From assembly GCF_963583255.1 (NCBI RefSeq), contig NC_084806.1, positions 16,906,317 through 16,970,316 of the forward strand: a stretch of DNA of 64,000 bases, given 5' to 3'. Of the stretch, positions 42,166 to 52,432 are shown piece after piece. Every line of letters begins with the position of its first letter. Position 1 is the stretch's first letter. The DNA is from Pyrus communis (Eukaryota; Streptophyta; Magnoliopsida; Rosales; Rosaceae). Under the pieces are notes generated by a model. The model did no database searches. It had not been told where the DNA came from and was given only the letters and a program-made list of their open reading frames with translations. Both the position numbers and the translations under genes were made by a program.

Positions 42166-44535
42166 TCAAACGATCTTAGAGAGGCATTCCTTGCAATCTT
42201 CATAGCAAGGAGTCTTGACCGAGTGATTGAAGAAGTCTTTTGGGAAGAAATCGCGCATCGTGATGGCAACGGACGATCTTTGTGTCATAATTTCATCATC
42301 CTCAACATTTTCATGTAGCTTTGAAGGTTGGCGGTAGCTGCTTTGCCCCCTTTCCGATTGGTGAACTTGTGGAGGAGACCTATGTTTCTTGTGCATTTTC
42401 TTTGGAGTGACATAAGTCCATCCTTCAACTTCACTTGACGTGACTGACATGGTTTTGGAGCATGCCCCCAGCGGTTGAGGTGAAGATTTTGAGTTCAAAG
42501 AGCCAGAAGTGACGGTGGTATAGTTTGACTTCACCACATCATTAAGATCTAGCTCGATGATCCCATTCTGAGCCAACTTCATGATGAGATCTTTTAGCAC
42601 AAAGCACTTTTCTGTCGGATGACCAATGAAGCGGTGGAATTTACAGTACCTTAGACTGTCAGTACGGTTCATCTCTTCCGGTCGTTTGCACTCAAGTAGG
42701 TCGATCACCTTTTTGTCAAGCAAGTCTTTCAACATGGCAACCACGTCAGAGTCGGGGAATGGATAAGTCTTCTCCTCAAGCTCCTTCAAAGTGCGTCTAC
42801 GTATCTCTTGATCACGAAAAGCTTCGGTTTGAATCGCCTTGCCTCGTGTATGGGTTTTGACTGGAGTTGTGTTGACCGTCATTGCTTCCTTGGTGGGTTT
42901 CCACGCAGCCTTATCCACCTTTGGCCCCAAAACTTTGTCATTCTTGTAGTTGGCGATCTGTTCTTTCTTCCCATGACGGGTGATGCTTAACTTCATATCA
43001 TGGGCGCGGGTGGCTAACTCCTCAAATGTTCGTGGTTTAATGCCTTGAAGGATGTAGTGTAGTCCCCACTGCATGCCTTGAACGCACATCTCAATGGCAG
43101 AGGTTTCAGAAAGCCGATTTTTACAATCCAGACTTAAGGAACGCCATCTATTTATGTAGTTGATGACAGGTTCATCTCTCCACTGTTTCGTACTGGTCAG
43201 CTCTAGCATGCTTACAGTACGACGAGTGCTGTAGAAACGGTTGAGGAATTCCCTTTCTAGCTGGTCCCAACTGTTGATAGACTCGGGTTCGAGGTCGGTG
43301 TACCAGTCAAAAGCGTTACTTTTCAGCGAACGTACGAACTGTTTGACAAGGTAGTCTCCCTCTGTCCCAGCATTGTTGCAAGTTTCAATGAAATGGGCGA
43401 CATGTTGCTTCGGGTTGCCTTTTCCATCGAACTGCATGAATTTTGGGGGCTGATAACCCCTTGGCATCTTCAAAGCATCAATCTTCTTGGAGTAAGGCTT
43501 TGAGTACAGTACGGAGTCATGCGAGCTTCCTTCGTACTGTGTCTTGACAGTGCTTGCGATCATCTCCTGTAGCTGCTGGATAGAGAGAGATTCCATGAAC
43601 GCCGTTGCTTGGTCTAGCTTCAGCTTCTCTTCGACTTTCTCCACTGGAGGCTCCTCTTCTTCGTCGACTTCTTTCTTTAATAGGCCAACATTTGGGTCGA
43701 CTTTCACGTCGGGCAGCGCATCTAGTTGGTTGACAAGTGCGGCAATCTGCAAGTCCTTCTCTTCCACAGTCTGTGTAAGCTTTGCAATTGCTTCGCTCAT
43801 TTGAGCCAGTTGTTCTTCAACAGAGGTGACGCCGATGGTCATGACTTGTGCAACCAATAGACATGACTTTCCTTCAGACATCCATAGTGCTGATGAAGAA
43901 CCCCATTGGCCATTTTGGGGTGTCATCTTGTGTGCCTCAATAACATGCTTTGGTGCCCCCATCAAGGTCAGGTGGATGACCGACTCGCGCCTTTGATGCT
44001 GCTCTTGCTTGCTTAGCAGTACCAACTTTGCAGCGGCATGTTGAGAAGTGGTTGTGGCACCAATGGATGCTCCATTTGCGGCGGAAGTGCTTATGCTTCT
44101 TCCCTTGGTGGTTGCAAGAACGGCTTGTCCCTTGCTTGATGCCATTGATTTTGGAGGTGTGCTTTGGTTGTTGTCAACTCCGTAACCATGCTCCTTCAAC
44201 TTCTTTTGAGTTTTGGTGAGGTCACGATCTTTGTCGTTGACGGTGTTTGAAACCTTCTTTCCAAGATTTGAAGAGGAAGCAAAGTCATGCCTAGCCTTTG
44301 ACATGAGTTCGTAGGCATTTGGGTTAAAGCCTTCTTCGGTCTTCTTAGTTGGAAGAGAGCTTGGTTTCACTTTGACGCCATGTTGCGCCTCCAGACGGTT
44401 GATGAGTCCGGCGGTTTGCAAGTTTTTCTCCTCTGCAGTCTTTAGCAGCCTTGCAATTGTTTCCTTCATCTGAACCAACTGTTTTTCAATGGAGGTAGTG
44501 CCGATAGTCATGACTTGTTCTTTGTTTGAAGCCAT
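42166..44535 (-). CDS. Gag of young Tat
   Basis: Open from the ATG at 44533-44535 (the frame extends upstream into the LTR, so this first ATG after the primer-binding site was chosen) for about 789 codons. It carries two copies of an N-terminal coiled-coil block (44390-44520 and 43720-43850), the retrotransposon Gag core (HVAHFIETCNNAGTEGDYLV, SNAFDWYTDLEPESINSWDQ, EFLNRFYSTRRTVSMLELT; about 43200-43450), and a CKFHRFIGHPTEKCFVLKDL zinc-binding segment near 42600-42660. It ends PCYEDCKECLSKIV. It forms the virus-like particle in active elements. Here it looks intact, in contrast to the missing protease and RT. Confidence 0.9.
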   Translation of the reverse strand: MASNKEQVMTIGTTSIEKQLVQMKETIARLLKTAEEKNLQTAGLINRLEAQHGVKVKPSSLPTKKTEEGFNPNAYELMSKARHDFASSSNLGKKVSNTVNDKDRDLTKTQKKLKEHGYGVDNNQSTPPKSMASSKGQAVLATTKGRSISTSAANGASIGATTTSQHAAAKLVLLSKQEQHQRRESVIHLTLMGAPKHVIEAHKMTPQNGQWGSSSALWMSEGKSCLLVAQVMTIGVTSVEEQLAQMSEAIAKLTQTVEEKDLQIAALVNQLDALPDVKVDPNVGLLKKEVDEEEEPPVEKVEEKLKLDQATAFMESLSIQQLQEMIASTVKTQYEGSSHDSVLYSKPYSKKIDALKMPRGYQPPKFMQFDGKGNPKQHVAHFIETCNNAGTEGDYLVKQFVRSLKSNAFDWYTDLEPESINSWDQLEREFLNRFYSTRRTVSMLELTSTKQWRDEPVINYINRWRSLSLDCKNRLSETSAIEMCVQGMQWGLHYILQGIKPRTFEELATRAHDMKLSITRHGKKEQIANYKNDKVLGPKVDKAAWKPTKEAMTVNTTPVKTHTRGKAIQTEAFRDQEIRRRTLKELEEKTYPFPDSDVVAMLKDLLDKKVIDLLECKRPEEMNRTDSLRYCKFHRFIGHPTEKCFVLKDLIMKLAQNGIIELDLNDVVKSNYTTVTSGSLNSKSSPQPLGACSKTMSVTSSEVEGWTYVTPKKMHKKHRSPPQVHQSERGQSSYRQPSKLHENVEDDEIMTQRSSVAITMRDFFPKDFFNHSVKTPCYEDCKECLSKIV

Positions 44536-44588
44536 GGACTGTGCTTGAATATCTTGAACGGAGACAGAGATGAGAGGTAGAGATGGTC

Positions 44589-44606
44589 CCACCGGGCGTG
44601 CCAAAT
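44589..44606 (-). other. Primer-binding site of young Tat
   Basis: On the minus strand the LTR end is followed by AAT and then TTTGGCACGCCCGGTGGGAC, ending as expected for pairing with a tRNA 3' CCA. The tRNA is not identified. Confidence 0.75.
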
Positions 44607-44607
44607 T

Positions 44608-46220
44608 TGTGAACACGAAAGTTTCCTTGAAACAAGAAACCAGAATAACGTGTACAAAATAATATTTTTGTGTTTATGATTTTGGGGTTACGATCTCTCT
44701 CAAATTTGGTCCTCTGATTCTATCTTCGTAGGGTGTAGGTTTGTGGATGAGTTGTTGATCCAAAGGGCCGTCGGGGCTTGATCTAAGGATGAACAGTTGA
44801 TGAACGGATGAACACTTTCTTCAAGGGCCGTCGGGGCTTGATCTTGAATAATGGTTGTGTGGATTTCTTCAAGGGCTTTTGGGCTTGATCTTGAAGGTTG
44901 ATGGATGAACGGATCTTCAAGGGCTTTTGGGCTTAGTCTTGAAGAACGATTGGATGTGTGGATTTGTTTGTGCTGTTGATCCAAGGGGCCGTTGGGGCTT
45001 GATCTTAGGATGAACGATGAACACTTTCTTCAAGGGCCGTCGGGGCTTGATCTTGAATAATGGTTGTGTGGATTTCTTCAAGGGCTTTTGGGCTTGATCT
45101 TGAAGGTTGATGGATGAGCGGATCTTCAAGGGCTTTTGGCCTTAATCTTGAAGAACGATTGGATGTGTGGATTTGTTGAGGTTGTTGATCCAAAAGGGCC
45201 GTTGGGGGCTTATGCTTAGGATGAACGGATGAACACTTTCTTCAAGGGCCGTCAGGGCTTGATCTTGAAAGAGGATTTAACGAAGAACGAAGAGAGCTTT
45301 CTTGATCCTTCGGAATTCTTGGGAATTTGGATGGTTGGAAGCTTTGGAGTTTCAAAGCTTCAAGGATTTGGGGAATTCTCTTCTAATTTTGGAGTAAAGA
45401 AATGTATTTGTGAATTCCTTGATCTTTTGGATGAACGGATGATGAATGATGAACACTTTCTTCAAGGGGCCGTCGGGGCTTGATCTTGAGTCGGTGGGAG
45501 TTCTTCAAGGGCCGTTGGGGCTTGATCTTGAAGGAGGATTTGACGAAGAACGAAGATTGCTTTCTTTATCCTTCGGGATTTTCTTGAGAGCTTTAGAGCT
45601 TCAAGGCTTCAAGGTTTTGGTGTGTTCCCCTCCAATTTGGGAGTAGAGAAATGTATTTGTGAATTCCTTGATGCTTGATACCTTGATGGAGAAGCCTATT
45701 TATAGGCTTTGAGAATGAATCACCACCACAAAATATTTTTTTCCTTTCCAAGCACCATTGCCTAATTTTCCCACTTAATGCAATATTGAAATTGAAGTGG
45801 TGTAACTTATGGCCTAATTTCCCACTTAATGCAATATTGAAATTGAAGTGGTGTAACTTATGGCCTAATTTCCCACTTAATACCATTTTAAACTTGAAAT
45901 GTGTATGCTTTGTCATTGCCCAAATGAGAAAAACTTTCTTTGATCCGTAATGGATTGAAGTGTGCTTACCTTGTCATTGCCCAACATGAGAAGAAAAACT
46001 TGTTTTGATCCTCAATGGATTGAAATGTACTTGCCTTGTCATTGCCCAAAATGAGAAGAAAAACTTGTTTAATCCTTCAAGGGTATTTCTTCCTATTTTG
46101 TTGAGTCACACGCCATGTGTACAATTTGTACAACACGTGGCGTATGCCATGTATGCCTTGACACGTCAAAACTTTAATGCATTGGTGAACATTTGTTTTA
46201 CTGAAATTTCGATGTCTACA
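44608..46220 (-). repeat. 5' LTR of young Tat (right)
   Basis: Identical to the left LTR apart from three positions. TATA box on the minus strand at 45697-45704. Confidence 0.95.
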
Positions 46221-46651
46221 CTTCATCAAGCTCGTGGAGAGTCAACAAGCACAACAAACACGTGCCGATTCATCCACTACCAAAACCGAAGATTACCCAC
46301 CACGTGAAACCGCTCGTGGTTCGTTTCATTCAAAACCAAGCCTTGACGACCTGAAAAAACCTCCAGCCCAATTCAAGACCAAGCCTTGACGACCCTTGAA
46401 TAAATTGTCATCCCAATTCAAGACCAAGCCTCAACGGCCCTTGAATAAATTTCCAGCCTAATTCAAGACGGCCCTAGAAGAAATTTCCAGCCCAATTCAA
46501 GATCGAGCCTCAACGACCCTTAAATTGACATTTACATAGAAGGATTTTAAAGCATAGTGGTTAAAGTACATTCACTATGTAGAGGGACTTCAAAACACAT
46601 CTTCTACACGTGACAAGCACATGTATACGACGCGTCTTGAAGTAGGGGCAT
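46221..46651 (+). repeat. Old Tat 3' repeats and purine tract after the insertion
   Basis: Continues the 264-bp array at CTTCATCAAGCTCGTGG, then degenerate AAGACCAAGCCT units to about 46520, and ends with CTTGAAGTAGGGGCATT (46637-46651). Confidence 0.85.
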
Positions 46652-47371
46652 TTGTAGACATCAAAATTTTGGCGAAACCAATGCATTAAAGTTTTGACAG
46701 GCCAGGGTATACGTGGCATGCACCATGTGTCTCACAAATCATATACATGGATGTGACTCATCAAAATCGGATGAGTCATCAATAAGGACACGTGTCAACT
46801 TTTGGCAGAAATGAATTATTTGATTTTAATTTAATTAAATCAAATATTAATTGATGGAGAAAAATCACGAGCCGGCCCACAAATCGAGTCCTAGTTCTTT
46901 CGTCAATTAATCAAGCCCACAATCAAGGCCAAATCCATCCGTGGGCAAGGCTTGGAGAGTCTATAAATAGGAGGCTCTAGGACAAAGAAAAGGGATCCAA
47001 AAATCATTTCATGCCCAGATGCTGAAGCTTTGAAATTCTGAAGCTCTCAAGTGCTCAAACCTCCCAAACGCTCAAACACTCAAGAAGACTCTGAAAATCC
47101 TTCGTGTTCTTCGTCAAAACCCGTGAAGAACCACCAAGCATCCCTACATGTGGGGGTCCTCCATTGCCAAGAGCCAAAACCTTGCGGCATTTGTTCATCC
47201 AAGATCAAGTCATCACCACCCTTGGATCAACAACACTACACATCTACACATTTCGGAGATTGAATTAGAGGATCAAATCGTAAAAAGATTGTAACGCTAC
47301 AAATTCATTAATACAAATTTATTTTGTACATGTGTTCTTGTTTCATTTGTCACATGATTTTCATGTTTACA
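46652..47371 (+). repeat. 3' LTR of the old Tat
   Basis: TGTAGACATCAAAATTTTGG... to CATGTTTACA. The first 90 bp resemble the start of the young LTR read on the minus strand (TGTAGACATCGAAATTT, GCATTAAAGTTTTGAC). TATAAATA at 46962-46969. The two families are related but clearly different. Confidence 0.85.
46962..46969 (+). promoter_or_regulatory. TATA box in the old Tat LTR
   Basis: GTCTATAAATAGGAGG about 310 bp into the LTR; upstream GGCAAGGCTTGGAGAG recalls element 1. Confidence 0.6.
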
Positions 47372-47373
47372 AT

Positions 47374-47622
47374 ATTTTCTCTTGTTTAAAATTATTTTCA
47401 ACTTCATTATCTAATTTTATTGTTTTCCTCCAACAGTACAAGATAGAATGGTTCCATTTTGCCTGTGTTGGTCTGAAAGATAAACCGAGAGGAAAGTGGT
47501 ATTGCACAGATTGTGCTGCGTTGAAAAATCACCGGAAGGGGAATCCCGGTCAAATGACCTCTTTAGTCTTCAGTAGTTTGCATATAAGTTATATGACCTT
47601 TCTAGTCTCCAGCCATTGCTAA
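47374..47622 (+). pseudogene. ING1/ING2-like PHD exon, copy C
   Basis: Intron text to CTCCAACAG at 47438 is followed by an exon reading [35 protein letters not shown]: the second half of an ING PHD finger with its H-x2-C and C-x2-C ligands intact. Instead of stopping after RKG it runs on to a stop at 47620-47622. It completes the copy-C pseudogene whose other exons are 22.8 kb away. Confidence 0.85.
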
Positions 47623-47887
47623 TTGGTTTTTAAACGGCCCAACTTCAAAAGTATAAACAGCTCCGCTGAAATGCATGTGAGATAGCCTAAAGGAATATAT
47701 ATGAATGTCCACAACATAGAAAGCACAATGTACGAATAAGGAACATAAAGTGTTTTGACTAAAAGATTTTCTGGATCTCAAAGCAAATATATGTGATGAC
47801 CTCCTCAAAAGAAATCATTAATATCATGAAACATGGATAAATAACAAAATCAGAAGGTCATCTTTATCTCTCAACTTTAATTATTTC

Positions 47888-48274
47888 TCAATGTGGCCAC
47901 GTAAACTGCAACTCCAACCTCTTATGCACCTCGATGAATAGATACAAGCCATCCTGTTTCACACGCCAAGCGCACCAGTTTCTAGCACATCTAGTGGCAT
48001 CTCTTTTAGCATTGAAGATGTCGAAATGCCCCTTTACGATACCCCAACTCATATCACAAGATAACACAGCAGTAGTGTTAATGTTGACGGTCGAGCTGAA
48101 GTCATTCAAAAATGGGATCGAATGAGTACTCGGATCAATGCCTGCAGCTTGACACTGAACATTCAGGTTGGTGTTTCGAGCCAAGTCATTAAAAACGGTC
48201 ACCCGATAATCAGCCATTGTGCTGCAGATGGACAATGAGAGCAGAAGAAGGAAAAAGACTGCTACGATGTTCAT
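47888..48274 (-). CDS. S-protein homologue (SPH), intact copy C
   Basis: Complete 128-residue single-exon frame. Signal peptide MNIVAVFFLLLLSLSICST (residues 1-19, cleavage near 19-21), then mature DYRVTVFNDLARNTNLNVQC with cysteines at 41, 73, 96 and 101, the usual four, and an RC-x4-C-x-W block (CARNWCAW). One possible N-glycosylation site at Asn66. S1-family proteins are secreted and have a beta-sandwich fold. No lesion and a normal start, so this is the best candidate for a working gene here. Function unknown; expression not shown. Confidence 0.88.
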   Translation of the reverse strand: MNIVAVFFLLLLSLSICSTMADYRVTVFNDLARNTNLNVQCQAAGIDPSTHSIPFLNDFSSTVNINTTAVLSCDMSWGIVKGHFDIFNAKRDATRCARNWCAWRVKQDGLYLFIEVHKRLELQFTWPH

Positions 48275-48321
48275 GTTGGTATTTTTCAGAACCTTGATGA
48301 AGATGGTTGATCAGATGGTGG

Positions 48322-48331
48322 TTGATATAAA
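48322..48331 (-). promoter_or_regulatory. Candidate TATA region upstream of SPH-C
   Basis: Minus strand GAATTTATATCAAC about 50 bp before the ATG. Module A and B have related text at this place. Confidence 0.35.
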
Positions 48332-49255
48332 TTCATGCTTTAGTTTCCTTGAAATAGAAAAAGCTGGGTGAGATAAACCAATTGAGATGGTAACTGTTTT
48401 GTGTTGGACGTCCTTCATTAAGTGTAGGTATTTGGACTTCCAAGGTTTCGTTCATGCATTGACATGGCTTGAGTAGAGTTTATTCATGCATTGACATGGC
48501 TTGAGTATGGTTTACTGCGTGTAGGTATTATATTGGTCGGTGTTTTCATGCTTAGGATTTTTTTTTTTATATATGTAATGGTATATGGTAATGGTGGTCT
48601 TATTATCTTATCTTACTAACTAGTACTACGGTTTAATAGTAATTTTCATTACATGCAAGTGAGAAATCTCGAGTTAAAGTACATGGATGATAAGAGTGTA
48701 TTATATTTATGTTGAGTTTGATAAGTTAAAAAATGGGACTTTTCATTATCGTTCCATTTGTTTAACCGTACATAGGGTCTAGTCCAACTACAACAAATTA
48801 GAGGGTTACTGTCCGGTCCAACATCATAAACCTAGCTGCCACATAGACATCTAGGTATTGTTCTCATATTTTAGCCCATTTGCCACTGTTTAGAAACTGG
48901 AGTCTTCCCCTTTTGAATGCGTGACTGCCTTTACCGAGAGCAACAAATTCGGCTCCACTGCAAACGTTACAATTTGGAATTACTTTGAAGATTTGAACTG
49001 TTAGAAATGTTAAACGTCAAGCATCTGCGTCTATTACTCTTTGTCAATCTCGAAACCATGGTAAGGCGCTGCAGTATGAATGAGGCGTTTTGGTTTTGTT
49101 CTTGGATTTGGGTTGAATATATCTCACTATCTATATGTATCATCCTTGTCTGAATCCGGAGATCGTGAAACTCCATGGATATTGATTCATTAGGCTTCGT
49201 TTGCCACAAATAATTGAATTGAAATGGATAAGACATTATCTTTTAAGGTATGTTA
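48332..49255. other. Module C right flank, no gene
   Basis: SPH upstream region to about 48720, then the tail shared with 13513-13740 (TTTGCCACTGTTTAGAAAC at 48881 on). No ORF is supported. Confidence 0.6.
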
Positions 49256-50072
49256 TGTTGGAAAAAGCTTTGAAAAACTGTTATATATTTTATTATAAAC
49301 TATTAGATAATACACAATAAAATTTCTACAAATGCAAGAAGAACAAGGAATAGAAGAGCCTTAAGAGATCGAGGCTAGAATTTGATTCTATAGCCTTAAG
49401 ACAAGATTGCCCCTCAGTGGTGCCTCAAGGTTTGCGTTGGCAAATAAATCCCAGGATACAACGATCTTTCCCTTTGCGGAAGTAGCACTCTAATCCACAA
49501 AGAACAACGAACCAAAAATGTTTAAAACTCTCTCTTTCTTGAACACTAAACTACTCTAATTTCTACATGATTTCTGGATGCAAAACTATATCTAAAATGT
49601 AGTCTATTTATAGGCATTGACATGCCCCATTTTCAAAGATTGTGTCTGCTTTTCTAAAGACAAAGGATGCGTTTGCTCCCAAAGAACAAAGGTTCCGTTT
49701 GCAAAAAATATGCGTCTGTTTCCAAGGTAGAAAGGATGCAACCTTTGGAAATCTGCCACCGAAACAATTTGTCTACTTTTCCAAAAGAAAAAGATGCAAC
49801 CTTTGAACAAAGGTGCATCTGTTTCCAAATGCTCCAAAAGTTGCATCTGCTTTTCCTAAACATACATAACCTCTTGGGAAAAGCTGTAGGTCAAAACTTT
49901 CCAAGACCATTTTCATAATAAAATAAAATTAAAAGGAAATATACACAACCCTTGAAAATCTACCGGTCAAACCTTTCCATGACCACTTTTTTGTTTTAAT
50001 TTTCATTCAGTTGAATATTTAATATTTTAAATATTACTAATACTAATATTTAAATTATTAAATTTCTAACGA
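49256..50072 (-). repeat. 3' LTR of copia-3
   Basis: About 817 bp; the minus-strand end is CTTTTTCCAACA at 49256, and the minus-strand start after the purine tract reads TCGTTAGAAATTT (expected TG changed to TC). TATAAATA on the minus strand near 49607. Confidence 0.8.
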
Positions 50073-50697
50073 TCCCCACATGAATGAAAATTAATAAAAT
50101 TAATGCAAATGAAGATGTAGACACTAAGAGAGAGTTTAATTGGACAAATACCATATAGGGAGATGTAGCTTTTGGCTTTGAACCTTCCTTAGTGAAATAT
50201 TATTGGATTTACTAGCTAATCAGTGAACGCGATGTCTTGAACTACTTAGTCGTTGATGTAAACCAAGACAATAATATTCACACGGTATCCTCCTAACGCA
50301 TATGATTCTACGGTTGTGTTCATTTTGACCCTGAACAATTCGCAGTAATCCTAAGTGCTTTGGAGAATTCAGCCTATAATTCTCATAGAAACGGCCACTT
50401 TTCACACTCATGTAGGTGATATCCCATTAAGAGTATCCTGCACAATACCTCACTTGTTATTTCCAAGTATAGGAATCATTAAAAGCAAAGCTTATCCTAA
50501 ACACGCTGCAGATAACACTATTTCATCATAGGACATGGGTAGGAGATTATCTCCGCAGTGCTCCCACTAAATCATCCACAATTTAGTTGTCCCTTTGAAC
50601 CTAGATCTTGGGATCTTTAGTCAGCTAGGTTGGGTTGCCATTATAACGATTCTTAAGACATAGGCTTTAAACCCATTCCCCTCAATGATTTATAAAC

Positions 50698-51162
50698 TTA
50701 CTCTCTAGTCAAACCTTTAGTAAACAGATCCGCTATATTTTCTTTTGACCTTATGTAATTAATGGTAATTATACCACTTGAGAGATGTTGCCTAACAGTA
50801 TTATGTCTACGACGTATGCATGTGGACTTACCGTTATACATATGATTTTGTTCCCTTCCAATCACTGATTGGCTATCACAATGTATACATATGGCGGGCA
50901 CCGACTTCAACCAATTGGGAATATCCTGTAAGAAATTACAAAGTCATTCAACTTCTTTCCCTGCTTTGTCTAAAGCAATGAACTTAGATTCCATAGTGGA
51001 TCTAGCTATACACGTTTGTTTAGAGGATTTCCATGAAATGGCTCTGCCTCCCAAAGTAAAAAACATATCCACTAATGGACTTCGAGTCTTATGTATCAGA
51101 TATCCAGTTAGCATCACAATAGCCTTCAAGTACTGATGGATATCTTCTGAAGTGCAATCCAT
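50698..51162 (-). pseudogene. RNase H of copia-3
   Basis: Reads [25 protein letters not shown], then after a frame change CIHCDSQSVIGREQNHMYNG and RSKENIADLFTKGL. Frameshift near 50920. Confidence 0.85.
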
Positions 51163-52432
51163 AGTTCTGTGTAAATTTCAGATAACCAAGAACCCTTGCA
51201 ATTGCTTTCCAATGATCCTTTCCAAGATTACTTGTGTATCTACTCAATCTGTTAACTGAATATGTAATGTCCGGACGTGTACAATTTGTAATGTACATTA
51301 GACTACCAATTATTCGTGCATATTCACTCTGAGATATACATTGACCAATATTTTTTGATAAATGCAAATTGACATCATATGGTGTTTTTGCAGGACTACT
51401 TACATAATTACTAAATTTTGTAAGTATTTTCTCAATATAATGTGATTGAGATAAAATTAGTCCTTTAGACATTCTAGAAATCTTGATTCCTAGTATAACA
51501 TCTGCAACTCCCATATCTTTCATATCAAACTTACTAGCCAACATTCTTTTGGTAGATTTAATAATCTCATGATTACTACCAATAATTAGTATATCATCGA
51601 CATATAGACACACAATGACATATCCTTCTTGTGTGCTTTTAGTGTAAACACATTTGTCACACTCATTTATTTTAATTCCATTGGACAACATTGTAGTGTA
51701 AAACTTATGGTGCCATTGCTTAGGTGCTTGTTTTAAACCATAAAGTGATTTAACAAGTCTACATACCTTTCTCTCTTGGCCATGCACTATGAAACCTTCA
51801 GGTTGTTCCATATAAATTTCCTCGTCCTAATCACCATTTAGAAAAGCAATCTTGACATCCATTTGATGAATCTCAAGATTATGAATTGCTGCAATAGCAA
51901 TCAACATACGGATGGATGTTATCCTCGTGACTGGCGAATATGTATCAAAATAGTCTAAGCCCTCTCTTTGCTTATAACCTTTGGCGACAAGTCTTGCCTT
52001 GTACTTGTCAATAGATCCATCTGCTTTCATCTTCCTTTTGAAAATCCATTTATAGCCTAAAGGTTTATGTCCAGGAGGAAGATCCACCAATTCCCATGTA
52101 TGATTTTGCATGATGGATTCAATTTCAACATTAATAGCCTCTTTCCAAAATGAAGCTTCTGGAGAGGATATAGCTTCCTTATACGTTTGAGGCTTATTTT
52201 CTAATAAGTAAGTAAGAAAATCAGGTCCAAAAGACATCATAAGTTCTGTATGATTGGAGAGGATATAGCTTCCTTATACGTTTGGTCAACAGAATTATCA
52301 TTACTTTCTTTATGACTGCTATTAAAGTCATCATAAGTTATTTTCAAAGAACTTTGTTCTCGTGCAATTTTCCATGGAAATACATTTTCAAAGAATGTAG
52401 CATTCCTTGATTCAATTATTGTATTAACATGT
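51089..52432 (-). pseudogene. Reverse transcriptase of copia-3
   Basis: WKEAINVEIESIMQNHTWEL, DLPPGHKPLGYKWIFKRKMK, KARLVAKGYKQREGLDYFDT, HQMDVKIAFLNGD and a single TAG at 51825-51827, then [28 protein letters not shown] and the catalytic [14 protein letters not shown]. Apart from that stop the RT is open for over 370 codons. Upstream, GGAGAGGATATAGCTTCCTT occurs twice (52161 and 52256). Confidence 0.88.

Larger units (their letters stand above)
35536..46220 (-). mobile_element. Young non-autonomous Tat-like Ty3/gypsy element
   Basis: LTRs 35536-37148 and 44608-46220, each 1613 bp, differ at three positions by eye (near 36070, 36184 and 36390). Target duplication CTTCA at 35531-35535 and 46221-46225. 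Coding strand is minus: primer-binding site next to 44608, gag, then RNase H and integrase, an antisense (+) ORF, tandem repeats and a purine tract next to 37148. Protease and RT are absent. Structure is otherwise complete at 10685 bp. Confidence 0.95.
30792..47371 (+). mobile_element. Old Tat-like element (+), interrupted by the young Tat
   Basis: Starts within a gag C-terminus homologous to the young element (VVEDDEILTQRSS, DDFFPED-FFNQSIKT-C), continues with a PARAE-type repeat, a long non-coding stretch, a 264-bp tandem array, a purine tract (46637-46651, AAGTAGGGGCATT) and an LTR (46652-47371). The 5' LTR and most of gag are lost where copia-2 abuts. Its 3' LTR ends exactly at ATATT, matching the intact site TATATTTTCTC in module A (5929-5940), so it inserted in the ING intron. 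Confidence 0.8.
23676..49100. repeat. Module C: ING plus SPH duplication unit split by 22.8 kb of retroelements
   Basis: Bases 23722-24600 match 4935-5805, and 47374-49100 match 5935-7183 plus 13513-13760. The counterpart of 5806-5934 is missing, so the left boundary of the block was also altered by deletion. Confidence 0.8.
49256..52432 (-). mobile_element. Copia-3, 3' half on the minus strand
   Basis: 3' LTR 49256-50072, purine tract at 50073-50085 (minus GTGGGGA), RNase H and RT on the minus strand, then cut off at 52432 by the next gypsy LTR. Integrase, protease and gag are missing. Confidence 0.88.

Noticed and set aside
41691..42318. Plus-strand ORFs with FQLVQARSVWCRL repeats
   Set aside because: Wrong-strand readings of the PARAE repeat.
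47051..47263. 70-codon ORF in the old Tat LTR
   Set aside because: Lies in the transcribed leader of the LTR; Ser/Pro/Lys-rich without any domain.
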